From: Fulvia fulva
Lineage: Eukaryota > Ascomycota > Dothideomycetes > Mycosphaerellales > Mycosphaerellaceae
Direction: 5' to 3'
Length of the DNA stretch: 64,000 bases
NCBI RefSeq assembly: GCF_020509005.1
Contig: NC_063015.1
Location: 1,860,001 to 1,924,000 of the forward strand
In this document: positions 22,874 through 34,593 of the stretch, one piece after another
Layout of the letters: every line of letters starts with the position of its first letter
Position numbering within the stretch: the first letter of the stretch is position 1
Notes under the pieces: model-generated
What the model was told of the DNA's origin: nothing
The model's input: the letters and a program-made list of their open reading frames with translations, nothing else
The model's database searches: none
Position numbers and translations under genes: made by a program

Positions 22874-23200
22874 CTCCTACTTATCTCGTATAGAGGTAAT
22901 AGCCTGCTTACTTTCTATTAATTGTACTTAGACCTTTTTATAATAGGTTAAGCTAGCTTATAAACCTCTAGAAGTATAGACTAGTCTTTAGTTTTATAAA
23001 CCCGTCTATAACTATCTTAGAGGTTATAGTGTACTTAATAGTAATAAGCCTCCTCTACTCAAGTTTCCTAATAGCGTTGTAGGTAATATTAATATACTTC
23101 GACTTGTTATAAATATATAGATCTTTTACTACACTAAGGGCAGCTTGATTATTATCTCTTAGTTAGACTAGTCTTAAATTTGATATAGTCTCCTAGTTTC
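22874..23200 (-). pseudogene. C-terminal Copia RNase H remnant, truncated by the next element
   Basis: Minus-strand translation gives an RNase H end with NNQAAL-like, KSKYINITYN and DGFTKPL-like patterns, aligned by eye with the same region of the Copia at 23453-24514. It breaks off at 23200, exactly where the Copia LTR starts. Several stops from RIP-type changes. Confidence 0.6.
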
Positions 23201-23418
23201 TGTTAAACAGGTACGAGTTGCGCAGCAGTGGAAGACGGCGGATCACACGAAAGACGAAGAAGGACCCAATGGGATAGCGTGTATCTACATGCAGTATCGC
23301 CGGTGTTGGTGTAGGTGTTTCAGGAGGGACAGCTGTACTCAGGACTTGACTAGCAAGCCCTGATTACTAATCCCCCTAAGCACCTAATGTTGACCCTATG
23401 ACCTGCATATTCTCAACA
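23201..23418 (-). repeat. 3' LTR of Copia copy 1
   Basis: 218 bp, TGTTAAACAG...TCTCAACA on the plus strand. Nearly free of RIP, unlike its partner. The adjoining CTCCCACTCAG is the polypurine tract on the sense strand. Confidence 0.95.
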
Positions 23419-23452
23419 CTCCCACTCAGATCAGAAGGTCTCAAACAATCCC

Positions 23453-26400
23453 TTATACAAGCTGGAGCTGCCTTACAAAGTTTTGAAACTGCTGGCCATT
23501 GAGGGGCTTAGCCAGCCTATCAGCAACTATGTCCTTTATATGGCAGTAATCCACTGCAATCTTCCTTTGCCACGAGAGATTCCTGACATAGTGGTATGCA
23601 ACATCAATATGCTTTGACCTGTCATGGACATGGGCATCTTTGACAAAGGTCAAAGCTGCTTGGTTGTCACCCATAAGCTCCACGGGTCTCAGCTCATCAA
23701 CAGTACTGCTTGCCTTGATCCTAGGTTGGAATGAACACTCTCCAACCAGGTCAGGACACCTCATCTCCCTAAGGGCTGCAGCAAGAAACTGTGACTGCTT
23801 GGCTGCTGCATTCATGGCCATGAACTCAGCTTCCATTGTTGATGTGGCAACAGACTTCTGCTTCCTACTCATCCAGGACATAGGTGATCCACAAAGGAAC
23901 CATATATGTCCAAGGATTAAGACTCTGTCTGCCTTGTCCATAGCATAACCAGAATCTGAGTATCCCTGGAGAATACCTCCTCCTCTTCTGTACATCAAGC
24001 CCAGGTCCGGGTATGATCTCAGATACCTGGAGAGTTTCTTCAAAGCTCTAAGATGTTGCTTTGGAGGGTCAGCAACATATGAGCTGATTCTTCCAAGGGG
24101 GAAAGCAAGGTCTGGCCTTGTCATTGTCATTGGCCACATCCAGGTACCATTGCAACCCTGGTACTCCTGTTTGTTGCACCTCTCATCCATAGTAGCTGAA
24201 GGTCTCAGATCCTCATAGCTGTCTATAGGTGAGAGTGTGGGTGTGGCCTTCTCTGGAGAGATGCCCATCTTGGCAAGGTTAGTTTGGATGTAGTGTCCTT
24301 GATCAAGCTTTACAGTGCCTTGGGACCTGTCTCTTATAATCCTCATTCCAAGGATCTTCGTAGGTTCACCAAGATCTTTAATCTTAAACACTTTTCCAAG
24401 CTCAGCCTTAAACCACTGAACATCTAACAGCTTTGGAGCTGCAATGGGGATGTCATCCACATAGGTGAGGACCATGAGGTCTCTTCCTCTGTAGATGAGT
24501 AGGCATGGATCCACCTGGGACTAGGTGGATCCAATCTGTTCTAGCTTGGCAACACAGAGCTTGTTCCAATCTCTAGCTGCTTGCTTCAGTCCATACAGGC
24601 TTCTAAGGACCTTGAAGACCATATTTGGTGGAATTTCAACACCTAGGGGTGGGATCATGTAGATGTCTTCAAGAAGGCTGCTTTCGGTGAAAGCATTGTT
24701 CACATCCACCTGGTGTATCTCAAGATCTCTCTCACATACTACAGCCATGAAGACCCTAAGGGTATCATGCCTAACAGTAGGTGCAAAGGTCTCTTCAAAG
24801 TCAACACCATATTTCTGTGAAAACCCTCTTGCAACCAGTCTTGCCTTGAACTCTTCAATGGCTCCACTGATCATTCTTTTCACATCAAAAACCCACTTAG
24901 ATGTAACCAGGCTTGCACCCCTTGGTGGTACAACTGGATCCAAGGTGTTGTTGCTTCCTAAGGCAATAAGTTCTTTCTGGATTGCCTCTTTCCACATATG
25001 TCCCCAATTGGGGTCTCCCACTGCCTCCTTATAGGACTTTAGGATTGGCACTTCCTGCTGGTAGGCTATGGCCTGCCTAACAGCAGCAAATGCATATCCC
25101 TCCACATCATTCAGGATTTCCTCAACCCAGCTCATAGTTGGATCAAGATGAAACATCTGAGCAATCAATGCCCTATGATGCTTGGCTTCATGCTCAGCAA
25201 AGCCATCATCTTCATCCCCCCTTGACCTCTTGTTGCCTGCAAGCTGAGGTGGCTGTTGAGGTTGATCCTCCTGAACAAGTTCCTCTTCCTTTTCTTCTCT
25301 TGGAGTCCCCTCTACTCCACTCTTCTGGTACACTCTAATGTCTTTTGGAGGTTGGGGAAGTTGCACAAACAGAGGCTTTGCCTGGAGCTGCTGTGGCTGT
25401 ATTGATGAACTGGAGACCTGAGCAGGAGGTCTTCCAACGGGGTTTCTCTTCAGGGCTCTGCTTAACTGGTTTGTGAAGGTGATGCCAAGATCCATATCAC
25501 CCCCCTTCTCATTCTCAAACCAGTCAACTTGCCCGTGTGTTTTGATGGCTTTCATGTCAGGCTCCCAGAAGAGCCATTGCTTTGTGGTGTCCTCCACATA
25601 GCCAACAAAGACAACTTCTTTACCCCTATGCATGAGCTCGTCACTTCTCAAGCCTTGAGGTTGGGATCTCGGGTCTACACAGACCACTGCTTTACATCCC
25701 TAGACTCTCAAATGGTCAACTGATGGTACCTGGCCAGTGAAGGCTTCTTCTAGTAAAAGAGTAGTACCATCTATTATTGGTCCATTTGGAAGTCTGTTTC
25801 TGACCACAGTTTGAGCAATAAGGGCCTCTAGCCAGAATTCAACTGGCATACTCGAGTCCTTAAGCATAGCTCTCACTGTATTCTCAGAGGCTTAGATTGA
25901 CCTTACCACAGGTCCATTCTGAAGTGAGTTGTAGGCATCAGTTGTGTCTATCTGAATGCCAAACTCCTTCTCCCACTGTTTTAGCAAGGAAAGAATTTCC
26001 CTTGCACCATCACTACGGATTGCAGATAGAAAACACCTTGAGCTGTTCTCTACCTGAACCTTCCATTCCTTTAGAGCTGTAGGAGCATCATTCCTAGCCT
26101 TCAAAGGGATTACCTACTTCTTCCTCAAGAAGTTGTCTACAATCTCAAGCCAGTACTTGAAGCCAAGTCTTGAGACTGCCCCTTGAAAAGGCCCACAGAT
26201 GTCAATAGAGATGAGGGCCAGCCTCTCTCCTTTCCTCTCTGTGGCAGGTCCTTTGAACTTCCTCATGTTTGCAAGGGAGCAGATCTTGTAGTTCTGGTGT
26301 TCAGAAGGAACAGGAATGGGATCTTTCTTGTCAGTGACTCTATGCAGGTTTCTTAGCAGTCCCTTGCTAAGGTGTGCACATCTTCTATGCTATAGCTCCT

Positions 26401-27516
26401 ACTGGTCCTGGGACTCAGTGGCAGTCATAGCCTGTTCCAATTCACACTCAAAATGTGTACCTAACTTGGACAGATAGAAAGGGATTTAAGGGTGAAACTG
26501 GGTGGTTAGACAGCAAATTGTTGGCTGAACTGATTCCAAGAAACAAGACTAACTCTAAGGCCAGGAACAAACAAGACATTTTCTAAGACAATTTGCTTTC
26601 CAGAAGGACCACCCATTACTGCACTTCCTATATGTGTAGCTTGTAGATAGCCACCCCCAACCTTGATCCACTTCCTCTTTTGAAGAGGCTTCAGTGTCCT
26701 GAATAGTGAATCTTGGTCAGTCATATGTGATAAAGCACAAGAGTCAAGCAACCACTCGGACGAGGGGTACTTGCCCTTGGCTTCCACAGTGGAATGGGCA
26801 ACCTCATCAACATCATCATCTTCTGATAGTATCTCAGGGTCTGATGCGTCTTCCTGGGTCGCACGGGCCCTTGCAGGCTTCTTACTAGAGGAGGCCTTTG
26901 GCTTGCGGCTCTCCTTCATCTGCTTTGCAAGGTCCGTCATCACCTTGAGGACATCACGAAGGTTTGGTGATGATGACCTCCTACGAGGTGGTGACGGTTG
27001 TCTCTTAGCAGGGTAGGTAACCCTAGCTAGTTTGTCCTTGTTCCTAACAGCCTGCTGAGCTGCAGAAAGGTGTGGGCACTTGCTCATAAAATGGTCACCA
27101 TTGCAGAGATGGCACGTGAGCTTGCCCTGGAAACCCTTCTTAGCGAACATGGCTGTCCCTTGATGAATCATTGATTCTTGCTTCTCCCTAAGGATTGCAA
27201 GAATGTCTTGTGGTGAGAGATTCACCTAGGCATCAATTGCATCGCGAATTGAGCCAAATGAGTCTGGCAGAGCTGCTAAGAGTTGCTGGATCTTTCTGTC
27301 CTCAGTCTTAATGTCTTGGAACTGAGGCGAGATTAAAACAGCCCTCCTTGCAATTGAGCTAAGCTCCTGCCAGGCGTCATCTATTGACTGGTCCTCTGTC
27401 ATCACGAAATTGGTGTATTGCTGAAGCAAACTTCTTCTAGTAGCGAGAAGTCTTCTCTTGTATTTGGCTTCAGCCCATTCCCACAACTCCTTCGCATGCC
27501 GGATCTCGTATGTCAT
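23453..27516 (-). pseudogene. Copia gag-pol of copy 1, lightly broken
   Basis: Sense order on the minus strand: gag (27516-26506) with zinc knuckle CHLCNGDHFMSKC; protease motif LLDSCALSHMTDQ; integrase fragment (about 26100-25890); reverse transcriptase (25687-24521) with KARLVARGF, QVDVNNAF and LYGLKQAARDW; the YVDD motif in VLTYVDDIP; and RNase H with SDSGYAMDK, STMEAEFMAM and DNQAAL (24514-23453). Stops of the CAG-to-TAG type interrupt it at 27226, at about 25890, at about 25700 and between the two large pol blocks near 24515. Some are shared with copy 2, so it cannot make a full polyprotein. Confidence 0.92.
24507..24532 (-). repeat. Perfect short inverted repeat in pol (copy 1)
   Basis: Ten-base arms GGATCCACCT / AGGTGGATCC around a 6 nt loop. 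The stop separating the two pol blocks lies in it. The same structure occurs at 53697-53722 in copy 2. Confidence 0.9.
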
Positions 27517-28260
27517 CTCTTAGTCATCTGTCGACAGACAGATGTACATCTTATACAGGGCCGTTGTATTGTGCCGTCTGTACGATGCCTTCCTTATCGC
27601 TTGATCTAAAGGAAGGGATGACTCCGATGATGTAGAGGGTGTCGCTATAGATAGGGTTGTAGCGGGAATGTCCGTAATAATGTCTTCGAGGACCTAGTCA
27701 ACCTGCTTTGATACTAGGTATATTCTCATTAGCTTGAACTATGTTTCGTGGTTCTCTCTTGTCAGAACAGGTGCTGCTCTCTTTCTTATAAACCTAGTCT
27801 CGTTCTCCATTTTTTGTAAGTTAAGGGACAGGTTGGCTGCCCTTAGGTAAAAGGATATATTCGGTCGTACGCGATCGGATCGAAATGGGATAAAACGAAC
27901 GCGAGGTTGATGTTGGTACTAAGACACTGTAGCGTAACTCTCTTAGTAGAGGGGGTTTCTGAGACACTACGGCTCTCTTAGAATAAACAGTTAGTCGATA
28001 CGAACGCGATGTCCGGAGAGCGACTCTTCTTAGTAAGCTCGCCTACTTGTCTAAGGTATTAGCACAGGCTCCCTGACTCGGAGTCTAACAGTGCCTTACT
28101 AGGCTCTTTCACGTCTTATATATACCTACAGCACGGCTATAGCTTCCTATACAAGGCGGGTACGGCCTCTAGTCTACCTTCCTTTTGTTCTATAGAGGAA
28201 TAACTCTAATACGACTTTGTCGAGGGTGAAATACCGAGTTACTAACCCGGGCTCATAACC

Positions 28261-28478
28261 TATTAAACAGGTACGAGTTACGTAGTAGTGGAAGACGGCG
28301 GATCACACGAAAGACGAAGAAGGACCTAATAGGATAGCGTGTATCTATATATAGTATCGCTGGTATTAGTATAGATGTTTTAGGAGGGACAGCTATACTT
28401 AGGACTTGACTAGTAAGCCCTGATTACTAATCACCCTAAGCACCTAATGTTGACCCTATGACCTATATATTCTTAACA
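28261..28478 (-). repeat. 5' LTR of Copia copy 1
   Basis: 218 bp, pairs with 23201-23418. Carries many C-to-T changes at CpA, including loss of the terminal TG (now TATTAAACAG). Confidence 0.93.
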
Positions 28479-31400
28479 AACGCTATTATAAAGAAGAACC
28501 GCTACCTAATACTATTAACTTAGGAGACGCTCGAGCGCCTCTCTAAGGCCAAGTACTTTACTAAGCTCGATATTATCGCTACGTTTAATAAGTTATAAAT
28601 AGTAGAAGGATACGAGTAACTTATAGCCTTCCGTACTCGCTACGGGCTATTCGAGTCGCTCGTTATACCCTTCGGCGTTTATAACGGGCCTAGTACCTTC
28701 TAGAACTTTATTAACGATATCCTTTAGGAGTTCCTCGATCAGTTCTATACTACCTATATCGACGACATCCTAGTCTATAGCGAGACTAAGGAGGAGCACC
28801 GCGAGCACGTCTATAAGGTCCTTTAGAAGCTCGTAGACGCCGGCTTATAGCTCGACATCGATAAGTACGAGTTTAAGAAGACCGAAGTCAAGTTCCTTAG
28901 TTTGATTATCACCGTAGACGGCATTAAGATAGACTAAGAGAAGATCGACGCTATCGTCGAATAGGATACTCCTACGAACGTTAAGGAGGTCTAGGGTTTC
29001 CTAGGCTTTACTAACTTCTACCGCCGCTTTATCTACGTATTCTCGGGCGTAGTACGCCCTTTAACGAAGCTTACGCGTAAGGGTCAGAAGTTTGCCTAGA
29101 CCGACGAATGCTAGGAGGCTTTTGACTTGCTTAAAGCGAAGTTTATTAAGAACCCGCTTCTATAGCACTTCGATTTCGAACTAGAGACCCGTATAGAGAC
29201 TAACGTATCCGACGGCGTAGTAGGCGGTGTCCTACTATAACGCCGCTCGCCTAAATCTCCCTAGTTACCTATCGCCTTCCTCTCTAAGAAGATGACCGCT
29301 ACGGAGTATAACTACGAGATCTACGACAAGGAGCTTCTCGCTATCGTTAAAGCTTTTAAAGAGTAGCGCCCCGAGCTCTAAGACTCTACTATACCCGTCT
29401 AAGTAAGCTCCGACTATAAGAACCTCGTCTACTTTATAAAGAGCAAGCTACTTAATCGTCGCTAGGCCCGCTAGAGCGAGTTCCTCTCCCGGTTTAACTT
29501 TATAATCTCGTATACGCCCGGTAAGGCTAACTCGATAGCCGACGCCCTTACCCGCCGCCCTAGTAACTCTCTAGTTAATCGAAGAGGGGGCTAGTAAATC
29601 GTAGAGTAACAAGTTATTAAAGAGTATAACCTCTCTTCCGAGCTTCGAGAGTACCTATCGAACGGCTAGCTTACGCTCGCCGCTTCCTTTACTACTCTCG
29701 TACTCGCTCCTACCTACCTTAACGAGAGTAATAATAAATCCGAGCCTAAAGAATACGCCTCGGACGCTAAGGACTTAAACGACAATAAAGAGGGCTTAGT
29801 AACGACCGACGGCTTATCCGAATTAGACTTTAAGGGGTTTAATAATAAGGAGCAACCTAAAGGCATTATAGCACGAGTATAAATAGCGTACGATACCGAC
29901 CTAGACGCCTAAGAGTTAGTTTAGGCCCTTAAATCTAGCGCGAGGACATTCCCGGGCTTCTCGCTATCTAAGTACGAGCTCTAGGAAGGTGTCGTCTACT
30001 TCTATAAGAAGCTTTACGTACCGTAGCCCGAAGGCTCTAATATCCGAGCTAAGATTCTTTAAATCGTCTACGACTCCGCCTCTAGGGGTCACCTAGGCGT
30101 AGCTAAGACCTATAAGCTCCTCGCTAGGTATTACTAGTAGCCGTATTCCTAGAAGGACGTCCGCCGCTACGTACTAAACTACGCTACTTACCGAAGAGCT
30201 AAAGCTAACCGCTACTACCCCTACGGTCTCTTATACCCTCTCCCGGCTCCTAATCGTCCGTAGAAGCACATTACTATAGACTTTATTACCGATCTTCCTT
30301 ACGGTAAGACCTTTAGCGGCGTAAAGGCAAAGGCCCTTCTAGTGATCGTAGACCGTTACTCTAAGGACCGGTATATAATCCCGTACTAGAGTATAACCGT
30401 AAAAGAGACTACTCGCTTATTCTACGAATTCGTCTAGCGCTTTTAAGGCCTCCCGGATAGTATCACCTCTAATAGAGGCTCCTAGTTTATCTCGTACTTC
30501 TAGAAGCGTCTATATACTATCCTAGGCATTAAGTATAACCTCTCGACTAGTTTTTAGCTATAGACCAACGGCTAGACCGAAATTACGAACGCTATCCTTA
30601 AGTAGGTCCTTCGTTACTTCGTCGACTACTACTAGAAGGATTAGCCTTAGTATATCCCTACGGTAGAGTTCGCTACTCGTAACTAGGACCCGGAGACTAC
30701 TAGCTACTCTCCCTTCTATACTACGAGAGGTTACTACCCTCGTATAGGTATAGAACTAGAAGAGCCTCTCCCGCCTACCGAAGACGTAAACGAGTAAGTA
30801 GTAGACGAGTTCGCTATTATACTCTTATAGATCTATAAAGAAGTCTACGACGAGATGGTATACGTATAAGTAATCTACGAGAATCAAGCTAATCGTCGTC
30901 GCTAGCTAGCTCCCGACTACTAAGTAGGCGATATAGTCTACCTTAGCTCTAAGAACATTAAGACGGACCGCCCGTCTAAGAAGCTAAGCTAGAAGAACCT
31001 AGGTCCTTTTAAGATTACCGAGCGTATTAGTTTATACGCCTACCGTCTAGCTCTTCCTACAAATATAAGGATCTACGACGTCTTCTATCCCGTACGCCTT
31101 TAGCCGTCGGCTAAGGACCTATTCCCGAACCTAAACTAAGATATACTAGGTCCTCCCGATAAAGTAGAAGTCGACGAGCCTATTAACCTACCTTCTAACG
31201 ACTATACCGTCTGTAAGATCCGAGGAATCCGTGTAGAGCCTAACGATATTATAGGGCTACCGCCGATTAAGTATAAAGTCGAATAGTAAGGCTACCCTAA
31301 GTAGGATACCTTATAGGAACCTATCTAATATATTATCTTTAATCGTTAAGTAATCGAAGAATACTACGCCCGCGTAGACGGCCTAGAGGTTAATATTAGT

Positions 31401-32067
31401 AGGCTTTTCGAATCTAAGCTCTTCGACAGGGCTTACTAATAGTATATCGACTATAATATTAGGCCTAGGCCTAGTACTAAAGCTAAACATCCTCGATATA
31501 TAGAACTACTATAGCTTCGTAGGAACTTAGCTTTGTTCGGGGGGCTACTATTATAGTCTCCCTATAGAGTGTATAGAAGGTAGGGACAGAAGAGCCTTAG
31601 AGTGCTTAGAAGTCGTTAAGAAGTAAAAGTCTAGCTTAGTATATAAGCGCTAAGAATTATATTCCCCGTAATATTTACTACGGAACCTAGCCCTCTAAAT
31701 TTACTACTCTACTAAACCTTAATAGATTTACTTCGGCTCGTAACTATATAACTTACGGTACTCCCGCGAGTACCCGCGACTACGCTAGACCCTAGAAGAA
31801 GCACGTAGAAGACTCGGAACGTAGGGCAGGTTAGAATAAGGTTTTAAGTAAAGCTACTAAGCGCGGCTTCGTACGGGTTAGCCCTATTAATACGGGGATA
31901 CGTACTCGTGAGGGTCGCGTATAAGTATCTAGCCTTCCCTAGGCCTCTCTTACTTTCTTCGTCTTTCGTTTTATATAGCAATTATACTATACCCTTTATA
32001 TCTATACTTCGTACCTACATTCTCGCTTTTACTCTTATATCTTATAGGCTAGGCTCTCGCCCTAATA
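28479..32067 (+). mobile_element. Gypsy-A, 3' half (RT end, RNase H, integrase, chromodomain, LTR)
   Basis: Starts in the middle of the reverse transcriptase just after the Copia insertion: the AACGC duplication is followed by KKNRY and ETLERLSKAKYFTKLD. Then come [13 protein letters not shown] (about 28750), RNase H with [14 protein letters not shown] (about 29300), the integrase H-H-C-C and DDE core (about 30060-30700), a chromodomain-like block (about 31270-31350), and the 3' LTR. CAG-to-TAG stops are frequent. The missing N-terminal half is at 55029-57732 on the other strand. Confidence 0.88.
31549..32067 (+). repeat. 3' LTR of Gypsy-A
   Basis: 519 bp, TATTATAGTCTC...CCCTAATA; original ends were probably TGTTA...TAACA. 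Preceded by a purine run (CGGGGGGC). Pairs with 57214-57732. Confidence 0.92.
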
Positions 32068-32072
32068 TTACC
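32068..32072. repeat. Target duplication TTACC of Gypsy-A, right end
   Basis: TTACC follows the 3' LTR. The same five bases, in the element's sense, precede the 5' LTR at 57733-57737 (GGTAA on the plus strand). Confidence 0.85.
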
Positions 32073-33566
32073 GATCTCTATACCGCGAGTAAGGCTACGG
32101 TTAATAGTAAAGAGACGTTCTAGAAGGTCAACTAGTAGTATCTAGGTACGGGTATTACGTATTCTCGAGTTACGACTATTATTAGGTCCTAGTCGCGGAC
32201 GGTCGTTATTACGTCCTCGGCTATTATTACTACGGTTATCGTCGTCTCTATCGTTATTACTACTACCGCTACCGCCACCTCTACTAGTAGCTTCGCGATA
32301 CTTACGTAATAGCTACTCGAGTAAGGTCTCGCGTAGGCGGGAACGAGAGGGTCGGCGGCCTAAGCGGCCCCTACCTCCGTTCTATATAGTGTCTCCTACC
32401 TTAAGCCGAGCCTTTAGGTTATTAACTTCTTATTATAGGGCCTAGTTCTTCGCCTTAGCATCTTATGCCTTCTTCTTCTCCTTCTCGTAGATCTCGCTAA
32501 ACTACTTATATAGGTTATTAGCTTCCTTATATTTCTTCTCTAGCTCTTATAACTTAGCTAGGTCGTAATCCTTCTTACTCTTAAGATCTGCTACTATTTT
32601 CTATATAACAAGCTCTTTACTTCGTAGTATCTTATAGATACGGTCGTATTTAGTATATAGCGTAGTATACTAGGTGTTCTAGAGGTCGTTAGCTCGCTCT
32701 ATTATATCGAGTTGTCTACCCTTAGTAATTGCCGTATTAACTACTTATAGTACGAAGTCGTAGGTGGTCTTCGGGTGTTAGGATATAAGGGTCGTAAGGT
32801 TGTCTAGGGTAATATTCTAGTATTCGGATACGAGAATATATTCTACCTCGTCGAATAATAGATATACCTCGTCTAGGTCGCCGCCTAGGTTCTCTTCGAG
32901 CTTAAACTCGAATGGTTCTATAAAGTCAATCTTACTACCTTCTTCTTGCTCGAAGGCCTTCTAGTAAGCTTTATCAATCTCTTGTTATAGCGCGACACCG
33001 GTGTCTACTATAACCCGCCGGTTATTGTCCTATATCTAACTCTAAGGAAAAGAGGAGAGGTCGGGGAAAAGAGATATACGCTACTTACTTTTACCCTTAG
33101 GCTTAGGTAGCGGTAGTATACCGCCGTTTACTATTTATAAAGTTATATTATCTAGGTTTAGGGGAGGCGTAACGGTGCCTATATCCTGACTGTCTACGAG
33201 CGCGCTACTACCTACTAATAATATCGCCGCGTTACGTTCTCTAGGTATCTACGCGCTATACGCCTTACCGTGTTCTATGTTCTAATACGACTCTACGCGT
33301 TCTCGAGTTCTACGGTTCTATCTATTCCTATTATTACGCGTCCCTTACCTAGATCCGCGATCTAGGTAGGGTAGTAGAACAAACTATAAGGGCGCGCGTA
33401 CTATAGGGTCCGAACGAGATAGTTATTATTCTACGAAGCTATAAAAGAGGAGCGCGAGGCGCGGCGAAGTTATAAAGTAAAGCTAAGCCGCGCTAACCCG
33501 ATAGAGAAGGTCCGCGGTTTAGCCGGGCCGACGTAGCTATAGTAAGGGGTCGCGGGCTACCCGTAA
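32073..33566 (-). mobile_element. Gypsy-B, 5' part (LTR and N-terminal gag)
   Basis: Minus-strand sense: 5' LTR (33566-33383), untranslated leader, then an RIP-damaged gag with a charged coiled-coil stretch (about 32620-32380) and an Arg/Ser/Gly/Asn-rich low-complexity part (about 32370-32150). It ends at 32073 with RGIEI, in frame with the gag continuation at 57738 (GIPDPKYF). Confidence 0.8.
33383..33566 (-). repeat. 5' LTR of Gypsy-B
   Basis: About 184 bp, matching 63263-63446; shared core GGGTAGCCCGCGACCCC at one end and ACGCGCGCCCTTATAG at the other. The outer TG is missing here (reads GATTACGGG against TGTTACGGG), so this boundary may be altered. Confidence 0.8.
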
Positions 33567-34593
33567 TCTATAGAGATAAGTAGGAGAGCTAGTAGAAAAG
33601 TTGTTTTAGAAGATGTCCTACTTATACCTAAGCTAGGAGTAAACCTAGTTTTATAGAACTAGTTTAGTAAGTAGTTTAGTGTTTAACCTCTATTATTTTC
33701 TCTTATTTCCCCCTCTAGTAAGACTATTATCTAGATAAAGCTCCTTAGGGGGGTTCTATTTATTAATAAGATTTCTCCTCTTCTATAAGAACGGGCATAT
33801 TACTCATTATATACATTACTAATAGTGAATGTCTTTGTGACTGCTTAATTAGAAGCCGACCTAAAGTAGTAGGAGCTTTAGTATAGAAGATTTGTACACT
33901 TTAGGAAGAATTTGCTCTAGAATCTTTATAAGGTAATAGACTTAAAAAAACCTATTTCTACTTCTAAGGATAGCTTTCACTAGTATAGAGTATGTTCAAT
34001 AGTAAAGATAAAGAATTATAAAGGCAAAGTTATAGAGAGAAGACCTAAAAGACTTGTCCTTATATCTATTAATATATATAGCCTACTACTAATCTTAAGA
34101 CTAGGATTTAAATACTAGCTTAAGATTGTTAATAACTTCTCTAGGAAGAAGTGGACCTTTCCTCTTAGGAAAAGAGAAGATGCTCTAGTTACTCTCTAGA
34201 ACTAGAAGATTAAAGTAGAGAGGAAATTATTAGCGTAGCTAAAAGTAGTAAGGCTTAACAATATAAAAGAACTTATTATATTAGTGAAGTAGTAGGAGAA
34301 GGATTTAGGGATTAGGCTCGAGCCTACTAAGGTATATAACTCTCTATAGAATAGACTAGTTAAGAAGTCAATATAAACCTTAGAGAACTCTATAAGGGCA
34401 ATACTTAAAGAGGCTAAAATGCCGGTTAAATTTTGGCCTAAAGTACTAGAGGCCCAAACTTATATAAGGAACAAACTACTAAATAGCCTAGTTATAATAG
34501 GTTCAAGGTTTTACTAGATAAGGCTTTTAATAGTATTGGACCGACTATTAACTATTTAAAAGTTTAGGGACATAAAGCTGTTATCTATATAGA
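33567..34593 (+). pseudogene. Copia-C fragment 1: protease end to integrase
   Basis: Plus-strand Copia polyprotein read through RIP stops: SRKVVLEDVLLIPKLGVNLVL, matching the region after the protease motif, then an integrase segment with VYNSLQNR near 34340 and MPVKFW near 34420. Cut on the left by the Gypsy-B LTR and on the right by LINE-A at the duplication GTTATCTATATAGA. Confidence 0.75.
34580..34593. repeat. LINE-A target duplication, left
   Basis: GTTATCTATATAGA, repeated at 39724-39737 on the other side of LINE-A. Confidence 0.82.

Larger units (their letters stand above)
23201..28478 (-). mobile_element. Copia LTR retrotransposon, copy 1 (minus), pol body free of RIP
   Basis: 5278 bp with two 218 bp LTRs. 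The part next to the 3' LTR and all of pol is largely free of RIP, whereas the leader and 5' LTR (about 27,600-28,478) are damaged. Just inside the 5' LTR the sense strand reads GGTTATGAGCCCGGG, complementary to an initiator tRNA-Met anticodon arm, the half-tRNA primer site known from Drosophila copia and yeast Ty5. The 5' flank is AACGC (28479-28483, plus strand); the 3' flank (GTTTC) does not match it. It is 51 bp shorter than copy 2, owing to one deletion in the leader. Confidence 0.95.
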
